From Actinomadura latina NBRC 106108 (lineage in GTDB: Bacteria > Actinomycetota > Actinomycetes > Streptosporangiales > Streptosporangiaceae), in NCBI RefSeq assembly GCF_001552195.1, contig NZ_BCQS01000003.1:868001-932000 (forward strand): 64,000 bases of DNA, written 5' to 3'. A program made the translations under genes and the position numbers. Below the pieces are notes generated by a model. It was not told the origin of the DNA. It saw only the letters and a list, made by a program, of their open reading frames with translations, and searched no databases. Shown here one piece after another: positions 18,264-24,775 of the stretch (positions are counted from its first letter, which is position 1; every line of letters starts with the position of its first letter).

Positions 18264-18718
18264 GAACTCCTCCTGAAAGTTGTGGGCAAGACAGCCCAGA
18301 CGCTCTTACCGCCGTGCTCGGGACGGCAGCCGTGTTCCTCGGCGAGAGACGCGATGATGCTCAGGCCCCACCCACCCGGGTCCGGCGCGTCGTCCGGCAG
18401 GGGTTCCGTCGGCATTGTGAGGTCGGGCGTGGACGCCTGCGGCTTCTCCGGGGAGCCGTCCCACACCTCGATGCGCAGCCCGGCCGGGACGAGGGCCAGC
18501 CGCAACGTGATCGCCTGACACGGTGTTGCCCGACTGGCGTTCGTCAGCAACTCGGACGCGATGAGGGCGGCGTCGTCCACCGTGCTCTGCGGAACCCTCC
18601 ACTGGAGGGCCTGCGACTCCACGATGAGACGGCCCTGCTGGACGGCGTCGGGTGTGGCGAGAAGGCTTCGCCGCAGTGCCTTGGGGCCGGCCGACGTTCC
18701 CTCGATCATGGCGCTCAC
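18260..18718 (-). CDS. RsbW-like ATP-binding protein (anti-sigma/HATPase family)
   Basis: Predicted GHKL-fold ATPase of 152 residues, of the kind that acts as an anti-sigma or regulatory kinase. The N box is DDAALIASELLTNASRAT, G1 is IEVWDGS, and the G2 loop is GGWGLSIIASLAEEHGC, with the closing strand GKSVWAVLP. A GTG at 18718 overlaps the upstream stop (GTGA) and has GGAAGG six bases before it; an ATG at 18709 is the alternative. Its stop overlaps the mini-DUF397 start. Together with the divergent XRE-DUF397 pair it resembles streptomycete AbaA/WhiJ loci, where such an ATPase is a usual member. Confidence 0.8.
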   Translation of the reverse strand: MSAMIEGTSAGPKALRRSLLATPDAVQQGRLIVESQALQWRVPQSTVDDAALIASELLTNASRATPCQAITLRLALVPAGLRIEVWDGSPEKPQASTPDLTMPTEPLPDDAPDPGGWGLSIIASLAEEHGCRPEHGGKSVWAVLPTTFRRSS

Positions 18719-18972
18719 CGCCGGCCTTCCCTCGCCAGCGCGTCCTGCTGGGCCATGAGGTCGCCGAGCGTGTGGAGATCGCCCGCGGTGACCGTGGCGA
18801 CCAGGTGCCCGTCGCTGTTCCGGAGCGTCTCGGGCCGGCGCAGATGGACCGTCCACAGCCCGGTACCACGCGCCCGATAGGGCTCCGCCCACCGCGCCTC
18901 GGTCCGCTGGACGGCCGGAAGCGAGTCCGTTTCGTCTATGAAGTCATCCTTGCGGAATTTGTCGATACCCAT
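18715..18972 (-). CDS. Hypothetical protein, first gene of the ATPase operon (85 aa)
   Basis: Begins MGIDKFRKDDFIDETDSLPA. Charged, soluble, no recognised domain; a central WTVHLRRPETLRNSDGHLVA could form a beta-rich core. The last codons overlap the ATPase start, so the two are translationally coupled. The frame is open to 19029, but the ATG at 18972 is preferred although its ribosome site is weak. It is divergent from the XRE regulator, with about 120 bases between them. Confidence 0.55.
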   Translation of the reverse strand: MGIDKFRKDDFIDETDSLPAVQRTEARWAEPYRARGTGLWTVHLRRPETLRNSDGHLVATVTAGDLHTLGDLMAQQDALAREGRR

Positions 18973-19045
18973 TCTCGTGATCGCCTCTGTCGTGGACGTT
19001 CCTATTCCGCGCCACAGATTGACCAACAAGGCTTATGGTTGTCAT

Positions 19046-19059
19046 TGTTGCCGACAACA
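19046..19059. promoter_or_regulatory. Candidate XRE operator in the divergent promoter region
   Basis: TGTTGCCGACAACA is a perfect five-base-arm inverted repeat, 35 bases before the XRE ATG. Related CAACA and GTTG words lie just upstream, and TTGACC at 19019-19024 resembles a -35. Confidence 0.4.
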
Positions 19060-19093
19060 TCAGAAAAACAATGAAGTGCGGAGGTGCGCGATC

Positions 19094-19954
19094 ATGGTCC
19101 GTCCGTCCCCTGACCCGCACGAGTCGATCTACGCCTTCCTGGCCTACTACCTGCGCTTCCTGCGCCTCCAGCGCGGCCTGACCCAGGCCGACGTCGCGAA
19201 GCTCCTCAACTGCTCCATCGGCCAGGTTTCCAAATACGAGTCCGGCGAGAAGCAACTCGGCACCCGCGAGTGCGCCGCCCTCGACAAGGCATGGGACACC
19301 GGCGGCGTCTTCACGATCTGGCTGGGCTACGCAAAACTCGGAATCGATGCAAACGCCCCATCCCGCCTCGACCGCTACCAGCGCAAGGCCATCGAGCACT
19401 GCATCTACTCCCACAACCTGGTGCCGCTTCCGCTTCAGACGGAGGAATATGCGAGGAGTCTGCTGGCGGCAGGCCACGCCGCGGGTCTCATTGATGACCT
19501 TGAAGTGGCAGTGGCGATGCGGATGGATCTTCAGGCGGCGATCCTGGACGGTCAGCCGAACCTATGGATCCTGATCGACCAGATAGCTCTTCGGCAGATG
19601 GCGAGTCCGCAGGTCATGGCGGATCAGCGGAACAAACTGGTTGAGATGGGCAAGTCACGCCATGTCTCCGTCCGTATACTTCCGCTGTCGGCTGCGCCGC
19701 ATACGGGCGTAGATGGTTCCTATTGGTGCTTCACGCTGCCAGGTCGGCGCTTGGCGGCCTACTCGGGTAACGCGCTGGGTATCGGTCGAGTCATCGATGA
19801 TCAGACTGAGGCCGTTGGTGTGGCGTCGCGCTTCCAGCGGCTCGCGGCACGAGCCTGGAGCGAGGATCAGTCGCGTGAGCACCTAGAGCAGATAGGCGAG
19901 TGCTATGACGACATGGCGGAAGAGCAGCTACAGCCAGTCACACGGAACCTCTGA
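19094..19954 (+). CDS. XRE family helix-turn-helix regulator with DUF5753 (Scr1-like)
   Basis: Protein of 286 residues. The N-terminal XRE domain is about residues 15-75 (LRFLRLQRGLTQADVAKLLN, then GQVSKYESGEKQLG). The remainder is the DUF5753 ligand/partner domain (QTEEYARSLLAAGHAAG; MRMDLQAAILDG; HTGVDGSYWCFTLPG). The ATG at 19094 has GGAGG about nine bases upstream. It overlaps the following DUF397 gene by 50 bases, the usual pairing in which DUF397 is the small partner or antagonist. This is the central regulator of the accessory block. Confidence 0.88.
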   Translation: MVRPSPDPHESIYAFLAYYLRFLRLQRGLTQADVAKLLNCSIGQVSKYESGEKQLGTRECAALDKAWDTGGVFTIWLGYAKLGIDANAPSRLDRYQRKAIEHCIYSHNLVPLPLQTEEYARSLLAAGHAAGLIDDLEVAVAMRMDLQAAILDGQPNLWILIDQIALRQMASPQVMADQRNKLVEMGKSRHVSVRILPLSAAPHTGVDGSYWCFTLPGRRLAAYSGNALGIGRVIDDQTEAVGVASRFQRLAARAWSEDQSREHLEQIGECYDDMAEEQLQPVTRNL

Positions 19955-20093
19955 CTGCGTGGAGCTCGCCTCCTTGGAGGGTGCTGTCGGGATTCGGGAC
20001 AGTAAGAGCCTGTCCGCTGCGCACCTGGTAGTCAGCGCGGGCGACCTGGCGGCTCTCCTGGGGCGGGTCAAGGCGGGGCACTACGACCTTTGA
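19905..20093 (+). CDS. DUF397 domain protein
   Basis: Small 62-residue protein with the complete family pattern: TTWRKSSYSQSHGTSDCVE at the start, VGIRDSKSL in the middle, LVVSAGDLAALLGRVKAG at the end. It starts inside the XRE gene in another frame, so the two are co-translated. In comparable loci the DUF397 partner modulates the XRE repressor. Compare the C-terminal-only copy at 18156-18263. Confidence 0.88.
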   Translation: MTTWRKSSYSQSHGTSDCVELASLEGAVGIRDSKSLSAAHLVVSAGDLAALLGRVKAGHYDL

Positions 20094-20256
20094 TCCAGGG
20101 GCCGGTTGGCCGGGGACCGCGCCGCTTCTTCTCTGCATGATCAAGATCGGCTGTTGCCCGGCCGCTGGCCGCCGTCTCCTTCAGTGACTCGTACTCGCGC
20201 AGGCTGGTCACGGCGGCCAGGTTCGAGTGGAACTCGCTCGCGGACATCGGTTGCAT
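20068..20256 (-). CDS. Hypothetical small protein (62 aa)
   Basis: Begins MQPMSASEFHSNLAAVTSLR, a hydrophilic helix-prone N-terminus followed by a basic, Pro-rich tail. No family recognised. GGAGGGGGG stands at normal distance before the ATG at 20256, the main support. Its 3' end overlaps the DUF397 gene by 26 bases on the other strand, which lowers confidence. Confidence 0.4.
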   Translation of the reverse strand: MQPMSASEFHSNLAAVTSLREYESLKETAASGRATADLDHAEKKRRGPRPTGPWIKGRSAPP

Positions 20257-20278
20257 CGCACCCCCCCTCCGAGTGAGG

Positions 20279-20294
20279 GTACGCAATCACGTAC
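20279..20294. promoter_or_regulatory. Inverted repeat upstream of the ECF sigma operon
   Basis: GTACGCAATCACGTAC has perfect five-base arms and lies between the divergent small gene and the sigma gene. It is a possible operator. Confidence 0.3.
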
Positions 20295-20390
20295 ATCGGC
20301 TGTGAGCATGTCGCGTGAATCCGCGGGAGCAGAATCGGGGCTGCGGGCGGAGTGATGGGTGACCGTACCCGTTCGCAGAGAGGCGCCCCA

Positions 20391-20411
20391 ATGACAGGTC
20401 ACCAGACGTGA
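20391..20411 (+). CDS. Six-codon leader ORF coupled to the ECF sigma gene
   Basis: The frame encodes MTGHQT. It has GAGAGG seven bases upstream, and its TGA overlaps the GTG start of the sigma gene (GTGA). The sigma gene itself lacks a ribosome site, so initiation by coupling from this leader is plausible. Confidence 0.4.
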   Translation: MTGHQT

Positions 20412-20953
20412 AGGGCACCGGGATCGCTCGGCCCGAACCGCGTCAGGCCGACGACTTCGCGGTGCATTACGACGAGCATTTCACCGACATCCACCGCTAC
20501 ATCGCGGGGCGGCTGGGACGGGACGTGGCGGACGACATCGCCGCCGACACGTTCGTCATCGCGCTCCGGCAGCGGCACCGCTTCGACCCGGAGCGGGGGA
20601 GCATCCGGCCCTGGCTGTTCGGGATCGCCACGAAGCTGGTGGCGCAGCACCGGCGGCAGGAGTCGCGCCGGTACCGGGCGATGGCGAAGGTCGGCCCGGA
20701 GACGATCGACGGCGGCCATGAGGAGCGGGTCGTCAACTGGGTGCGGGCCGAGGGCCTGCAGCCGCGCCTGGCCAAGGCGCTGCGTTCGCTGACGCAGGGC
20801 CAGCGGGACGTCCTGCTGCTCAGCGCGCTCAGCGAACTGTCGAACCAGGAGATCTCGGAAGCACTCGGCGTTCCCTACGGCACGGTCACGTCGCGGCTGA
20901 GCCGCGCCCGCGCGAAGGTGAAGGACGCCCTCGGGAAGGACAGCGATGAATGA
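20408..20953 (+). CDS. ECF-family RNA polymerase sigma factor
   Basis: Sigma factor of 181 residues. Region 2 is FAVHYDEHFTDIHRYIAGRLGRDVADDIAADTFVIAL (in parts), with the core-binding WLFGIATKLVAQHRR. Region 4 is LTQGQRDVLLLSALSELSNQEISEALGVPYGTVTSRLSRAR (in parts). There is no SnoaL extension. GTG start with no ribosome site of its own (see leader ORF). It overlaps the next gene by eight bases. The partner is a CU044_5270 family membrane protein, a common arrangement in Streptosporangiales that probably forms a sigma/sensor pair. Confidence 0.88.
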   Translation: MKGTGIARPEPRQADDFAVHYDEHFTDIHRYIAGRLGRDVADDIAADTFVIALRQRHRFDPERGSIRPWLFGIATKLVAQHRRQESRRYRAMAKVGPETIDGGHEERVVNWVRAEGLQPRLAKALRSLTQGQRDVLLLSALSELSNQEISEALGVPYGTVTSRLSRARAKVKDALGKDSDE

Positions 20954-22064
20954 CGACCGCATGATCCGCGCACTGCTGCTGGAGGAGCCGCCGTCCGAGG
21001 ACGTCGTCGCGGAGGGGCGCCGCCGCCTGCACGCGGGCAAGCCCGCGGCGCGGCGCCAGATGAGCCGGCGTCCCGTGTTCGGCCTGGCCGGGGCCGCCGC
21101 CGCCATGGCGCTCGCCGTCGGCGTCGCCACGGTGCTCACCGGCGGCGGAACCGGTTCGGACGGCGAAGCGCCGCAGCTCGGATCCACGGACCCGAACGCG
21201 CAGCGCATCCTGCTCGCCGCCGCCGATCACGCGTCGACAGAGGCGCCCGGACGCTACTGGCACGTCGTGAGCGAGGACGGGAACGTGTACCGCGTCGGGG
21301 GAGCGGACGGCTACTCCATCACCTACGGCGACCGATGGGACCGCTGGAAGGCGCGTTCGAGCTCCGACCCCGACGTCGAGTACGCCATGGTGGCGCCCGG
21401 CGCGAGGCCGCTGACGCCGAAGGACGCCGACGCCTGGAAGAAGGCCGGTTCGCCGCAGAGCATGCGCGTGGAGGCGGACGGCCACCGGCTGACGCTGACC
21501 ACGAAGGACCTGGGAACGGTCGGCTGGGAGAAGCGGGTCGAGACACCGGAGCACAAGAAGGCCTCGCTGGCGCAGCACGACCCGGCGGACATCCGGAAGA
21601 AGTGCGCGGCCAACGCGGACCGGCCGAGCGAGTGCGAGTTCCAGATGCTGGCCCTTGAGCAGCAGCTCCAGAAGTTCGGCGAGAATCCGGACCGGTACAA
21701 GACCCTCATGCTGGGCGATCCCCGCAAGACCGCCACGGTCGACTACCTGTGGAAGGGGCTCCGGCTCATCACCCTGAACCCCGTGTCGGCGTCCGGACGG
21801 TCGGTCGTCTTCCGCGCGATGGCGGACCTGCCGGGGGTGAAGGCGATCGGCACGGTGAAGGACGCCAAGGGCCGCACGGGGATCGGGCTGGCGATGCGCG
21901 ACGCCGCGACGGAGACGCGCGTCGTCCTCGACCCGGACACCTACCGCCTCATGGGCTTCGAGCGGATCGCCGTGGACGTTCCCCAGCGCGAGCCCGGGGA
22001 CGTCCTCAGCTACACGACGGTCACGTCGGCGGGCTGGACGAACGAGCAGCCCCACCGCGGCTGA
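20946..22064 (+). CDS. CU044_5270 family membrane-anchored protein
   Basis: Protein of 372 residues. A short cytoplasmic N-terminus (ALLLEEPPSEDVVAEGRRRL) precedes one transmembrane segment at about residues 44-66 (VFGLAGAAAAMALAVGVATVL), then a large extracytoplasmic domain with no recognised catalytic motif. These proteins follow ECF sigma genes and are thought to be anti-sigma-like sensors; the N-terminal stretch would contact the sigma. Start overlap with the sigma gene supports coupling. A hairpin terminator follows at 22081. Confidence 0.8.
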   Translation: MNDDRMIRALLLEEPPSEDVVAEGRRRLHAGKPAARRQMSRRPVFGLAGAAAAMALAVGVATVLTGGGTGSDGEAPQLGSTDPNAQRILLAAADHASTEAPGRYWHVVSEDGNVYRVGGADGYSITYGDRWDRWKARSSSDPDVEYAMVAPGARPLTPKDADAWKKAGSPQSMRVEADGHRLTLTTKDLGTVGWEKRVETPEHKKASLAQHDPADIRKKCAANADRPSECEFQMLALEQQLQKFGENPDRYKTLMLGDPRKTATVDYLWKGLRLITLNPVSASGRSVVFRAMADLPGVKAIGTVKDAKGRTGIGLAMRDAATETRVVLDPDTYRLMGFERIAVDVPQREPGDVLSYTTVTSAGWTNEQPHRG

Positions 22065-22080
22065 GCGTCGCCGCCGGTGG

Positions 22081-22109
22081 CTCGCCCGCGGCCCGGGGGC
22101 GCGGGCGAG
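22081..22109 (+). terminator. Terminator after the CU044_5270 gene
   Basis: CTCGCCCGCG and CGCGGGCGAG form a perfect ten-base stem with a nine-base loop, 17 bases after the stop. Confidence 0.7.
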
Positions 22110-22126
22110 TTGCCGGTGGACGCGCA

Positions 22127-22155
22127 TTGACGCGGCGGTAAGTTAGAACTTACGT
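22127..22155 (+). promoter_or_regulatory. Promoter of the carotenoid oxygenase gene
   Basis: TTGACG (22127-22132) and TTACGT (22150-22155) are separated by 17 bases. A 16-base palindrome overlaps the spacer and -10. Confidence 0.45.
22138..22153. promoter_or_regulatory. Perfect 7-bp-arm operator palindrome at the carotenoid oxygenase promoter
   Basis: GTAAGTTAGAACTTAC has perfect seven-base arms around AG, in AT-rich sequence unlike its surroundings. The position between -35 and -10 indicates repression, by a TetR- or MarR-type protein to judge from size. No such gene lies adjacent. Confidence 0.6.
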
Positions 22156-22192
22156 TTCTGGGGACGTCCGTATCCAGAACGGGGAGGCCGCC

Positions 22193-23647
22193 GTGCCCTT
22201 GCAGACCGCGCCGGACATGGAGAACATCTTCACCCCGTTGATGCACGAGCACGACTACGTCATCGACGAGGTGGACGGCGAGCTCCCGGCCGGCCTGACC
22301 GGGACGCTGTACCGGATCGGGCCGGGCAAGTGGGAGGTCGGGCGCACGCTGCTGCACCACCTCTTCGACGGCGACGGGATGGTCTCGCAGTTCGCCTTCG
22401 ACGGCCGCGAGGTCAGGTTCCGCAACCGGTACGTCCGGACGCCGCAGTTCCACGACGGCATGGTCGCCGGCCGTGCGCGCCGCCCCGCCGTGGGGACGGC
22501 GCTCCCGGGCGGGTTCTGGACCAACTTCGCCAAGGCGAAGGGGCCCGCCAACGCCGCCAACACCGGCGTCGTGATGCACGCCGACCGGCTGCTGGCCCTG
22601 TGGGAGGGCGGGCCGCCCTACCGGCTCGACCCGGACACCCTGGAGACCCTCGGCATCCACGACTTCGGCGGGCGGCTCCGGGGCATGCTCAAGGCGTTCT
22701 CCGCGCATCCGAAGTGGGACCCGGCGACCGGGGAGATGTTCAACTTCGGCCAGGAGTTCGCGCCGTTCCCCGCACTGAACTGCTGGAAGGTCGACCGGCG
22801 GGGCCGGATGCGGCGGCTCGCCAGGGTGCGGATGCTGAACATGCCCTGGAACCACGATGTCGCGCTGACCAGCGAGCACATGGTGTTCGTCCTGGACCCG
22901 TACATGTTCGACCTGCGCACGATGCTGAGCGGCGGACCCATGTTCGACGCGATCCGGCACCGTCCGGAGAAGGGGACGCGGTTCGTGCTCGTCCCGCGCA
23001 ACGGCGGGCCGGCGCGGATCGTGGAGCACGAGACGCTCGTCCACCTCCATGTCGCCAACGCCTTCGAGGACGGCACGGACACGGTCGTCGACCTGGTGGA
23101 GTTCGACGACTACGAGGAGATCCGGCGGGACCTCACCGGGTTCCGCACGCGGTTCCCCGAACTGCCGGCCAGCAGGCTCATGCGGTACCGGATCACGCCG
23201 TCGGGGCGCGTGATCGGGACGCAGCTCTCCGATGTGCCGGGCGAGCTTCCGCAGTTCGACTGGCGCCGCTCCACACGCCCGCACCGCTACACCTACATGA
23301 GCGGACGGACGGGGACCAGCGGCGAGTACGACAGCGTCCTGAAGGTCGACAGCGACACCGGCCGTACAGAGGTCCATGAGATGGGGCCGCACGCCTACGT
23401 GGGCGAACCCATCTTCGTGCCCCGAACGCCCGATGCGGCCGAGGACGACGGGTGGCTGCTGAGCGTGGTGTATCTCGCTGCGGAACACCGGTCGCAGCTC
23501 AGCATCCTGGACGCCCGAGGCCTGGAGGATGTCGCCACGCTCCACCTGAAGCACCACATCCCGTTCGGATTCCACGGCACGTTCACGAGGCGTGTCGCCG
23601 AGCCCGGTTCACCTATCCCGCACCCGGACCGGCTGCCGCTGTGGTGA
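22193..23647 (+). CDS. Carotenoid oxygenase (RPE65/CCD family)
   Basis: Non-haem iron dioxygenase of 484 residues that cleaves carotenoids or related polyenes/stilbenoids. The four iron-binding histidines are recognisable in FSAHPKWDPATGEMFNFG, MPWNHDVALT, VHLHVANAFEDG and FGFHGTF. Family motifs YRIGPGKWE and HLFDGDGMVSQF are present near the N-terminus. GTG start. No carotenoid synthesis genes lie nearby, so the substrate is open (apocarotenoid, dietary or environmental aromatic). It stands 68 bases before oxyR in the same direction, so oxyR may be read from this promoter as well. Confidence 0.9.
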   Translation: MPLQTAPDMENIFTPLMHEHDYVIDEVDGELPAGLTGTLYRIGPGKWEVGRTLLHHLFDGDGMVSQFAFDGREVRFRNRYVRTPQFHDGMVAGRARRPAVGTALPGGFWTNFAKAKGPANAANTGVVMHADRLLALWEGGPPYRLDPDTLETLGIHDFGGRLRGMLKAFSAHPKWDPATGEMFNFGQEFAPFPALNCWKVDRRGRMRRLARVRMLNMPWNHDVALTSEHMVFVLDPYMFDLRTMLSGGPMFDAIRHRPEKGTRFVLVPRNGGPARIVEHETLVHLHVANAFEDGTDTVVDLVEFDDYEEIRRDLTGFRTRFPELPASRLMRYRITPSGRVIGTQLSDVPGELPQFDWRRSTRPHRYTYMSGRTGTSGEYDSVLKVDSDTGRTEVHEMGPHAYVGEPIFVPRTPDAAEDDGWLLSVVYLAAEHRSQLSILDARGLEDVATLHLKHHIPFGFHGTFTRRVAEPGSPIPHPDRLPLW

Positions 23648-23714
23648 ATCACACCGTCGGCTGACCAGCGATTCATCACGATCCGTGACGGCCGAGAGGT
23701 ACCGTTCGATTGAG

Positions 23715-24653
23715 ATGGCGATCAGCAGACCGACGGTGGCTCAGTTGCGGGCGTTCCTGGCGCTCGCCGAGCATCTGCACTTCCGGGACGCCGCCGCCGC
23801 GCTGCGCATGAGCCAGCCCGCCCTCTCCGGGGCGGTGGCCGCGCTTGAGGAATCGCTGGAAACCCACCTTGTCGAGCGGACGACCCGCAAAGTACTGCTG
23901 ACCCCCGCCGGGCAGCAGGTCGCACGGCGGGCGGAGATCGTCCTAGCGGAACTGGATCGCCTGGTAGACGAGGTCAAGGCCGTCCAAGGGACGCTGGTGG
24001 GCCCGCTCAAGGTGGGCGTGATCCCGACCGTGGCGCCGTACCTGCTGCCCATCGTCCTGCCGAGGCTCGCCAAGGAGTTCCCCGACCTGAAGCTGTCGGT
24101 GCATGAGGAGCAGACAGAACACCTCGTCACGGAACTGCTCGCCGGACGGCTGGACGTAGTCCTCCTGGCGCTGCCCGTCCTCACGGCCGGGGTCACGGAG
24201 GTCGCCCTCTACGACGAGGACTTCGTGCTCGTCGCGCCCGCGGGGTTCGAGCTGGGCGACGAGGAGATCCCGCGAGAGGTCCTGAACGACCTGGACGTCC
24301 TCCTCCTCAACAAGGGCCACTGCCTGCGCGACCAGGCCCTGGACGTCTGCCGGGACGTGGGCGCGCGCGCCGCCGCCGCGACCTATGCGACGAGCCTGGC
24401 GACCCTGGTCCAGCTCGTGTCGGGCGGGCTCGGCGTGACGCTCGTCCCGGAGACCGCGCTGCCGGTGGAGACGGGCCGCGCCCCGAACCTCGAACTGCAC
24501 CGGTTCACCCCGCCGGCGCCGTTCCGGACGATCGGGCTCGGGTTCCGGTCGACGTGCCCGCGCGCGGACGAGTTCGAGGTGCTCGCCGAGAGCGTCCGGA
24601 TCGCCATGGCCGACTCCGGTGTCGCGCCCGGCATCCGGCCGGCGCGACCTTAA
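23715..24653 (+). CDS. oxyR: Hydrogen-peroxide-inducible regulator OxyR
   Basis: LysR-type regulator of 312 residues. The N-terminal winged helix-turn-helix covers residues 1-65 (VAQLRAFLALAEHLHFRDAA; MSQPALSGAVAALEE). The C-terminal sensor has cysteines 203 and 212 in LLNKGHCLRDQALDVC, the OxyR redox pair (same spacing as Cys199/Cys208 of E. coli), and TSLATLVQLVSGGLGVTLVP downstream. The ATG at 23715 gives the family length; a GTG at 23685 is possible. In streptomycetes and mycobacteria oxyR is divergent from ahpC. Here the orientation is kept, but 6 kb of other genes lie between. Confidence 0.9.
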   Translation: MAISRPTVAQLRAFLALAEHLHFRDAAAALRMSQPALSGAVAALEESLETHLVERTTRKVLLTPAGQQVARRAEIVLAELDRLVDEVKAVQGTLVGPLKVGVIPTVAPYLLPIVLPRLAKEFPDLKLSVHEEQTEHLVTELLAGRLDVVLLALPVLTAGVTEVALYDEDFVLVAPAGFELGDEEIPREVLNDLDVLLLNKGHCLRDQALDVCRDVGARAAAATYATSLATLVQLVSGGLGVTLVPETALPVETGRAPNLELHRFTPPAPFRTIGLGFRSTCPRADEFEVLAESVRIAMADSGVAPGIRPARP

Positions 24654-24775
24654 CGCCCCGGTAAACCGCGGCTAGACGAGGTCAAGTCTGTGCCAGGGGA
24701 CGGCTTGGCAATGGCGATGCGTGTTCATGCGGTGGCGTAACGTCACCATGCTCGGTGGGGCGAGAAGGAGGCCCC

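Noticed and set aside
17780..23700. Integrated phage or transposon as the vehicle of the oxyR-ahpC island
   Set aside because: No integrase, transposase, tRNA attachment site or clear flanking direct repeats were found by eye.
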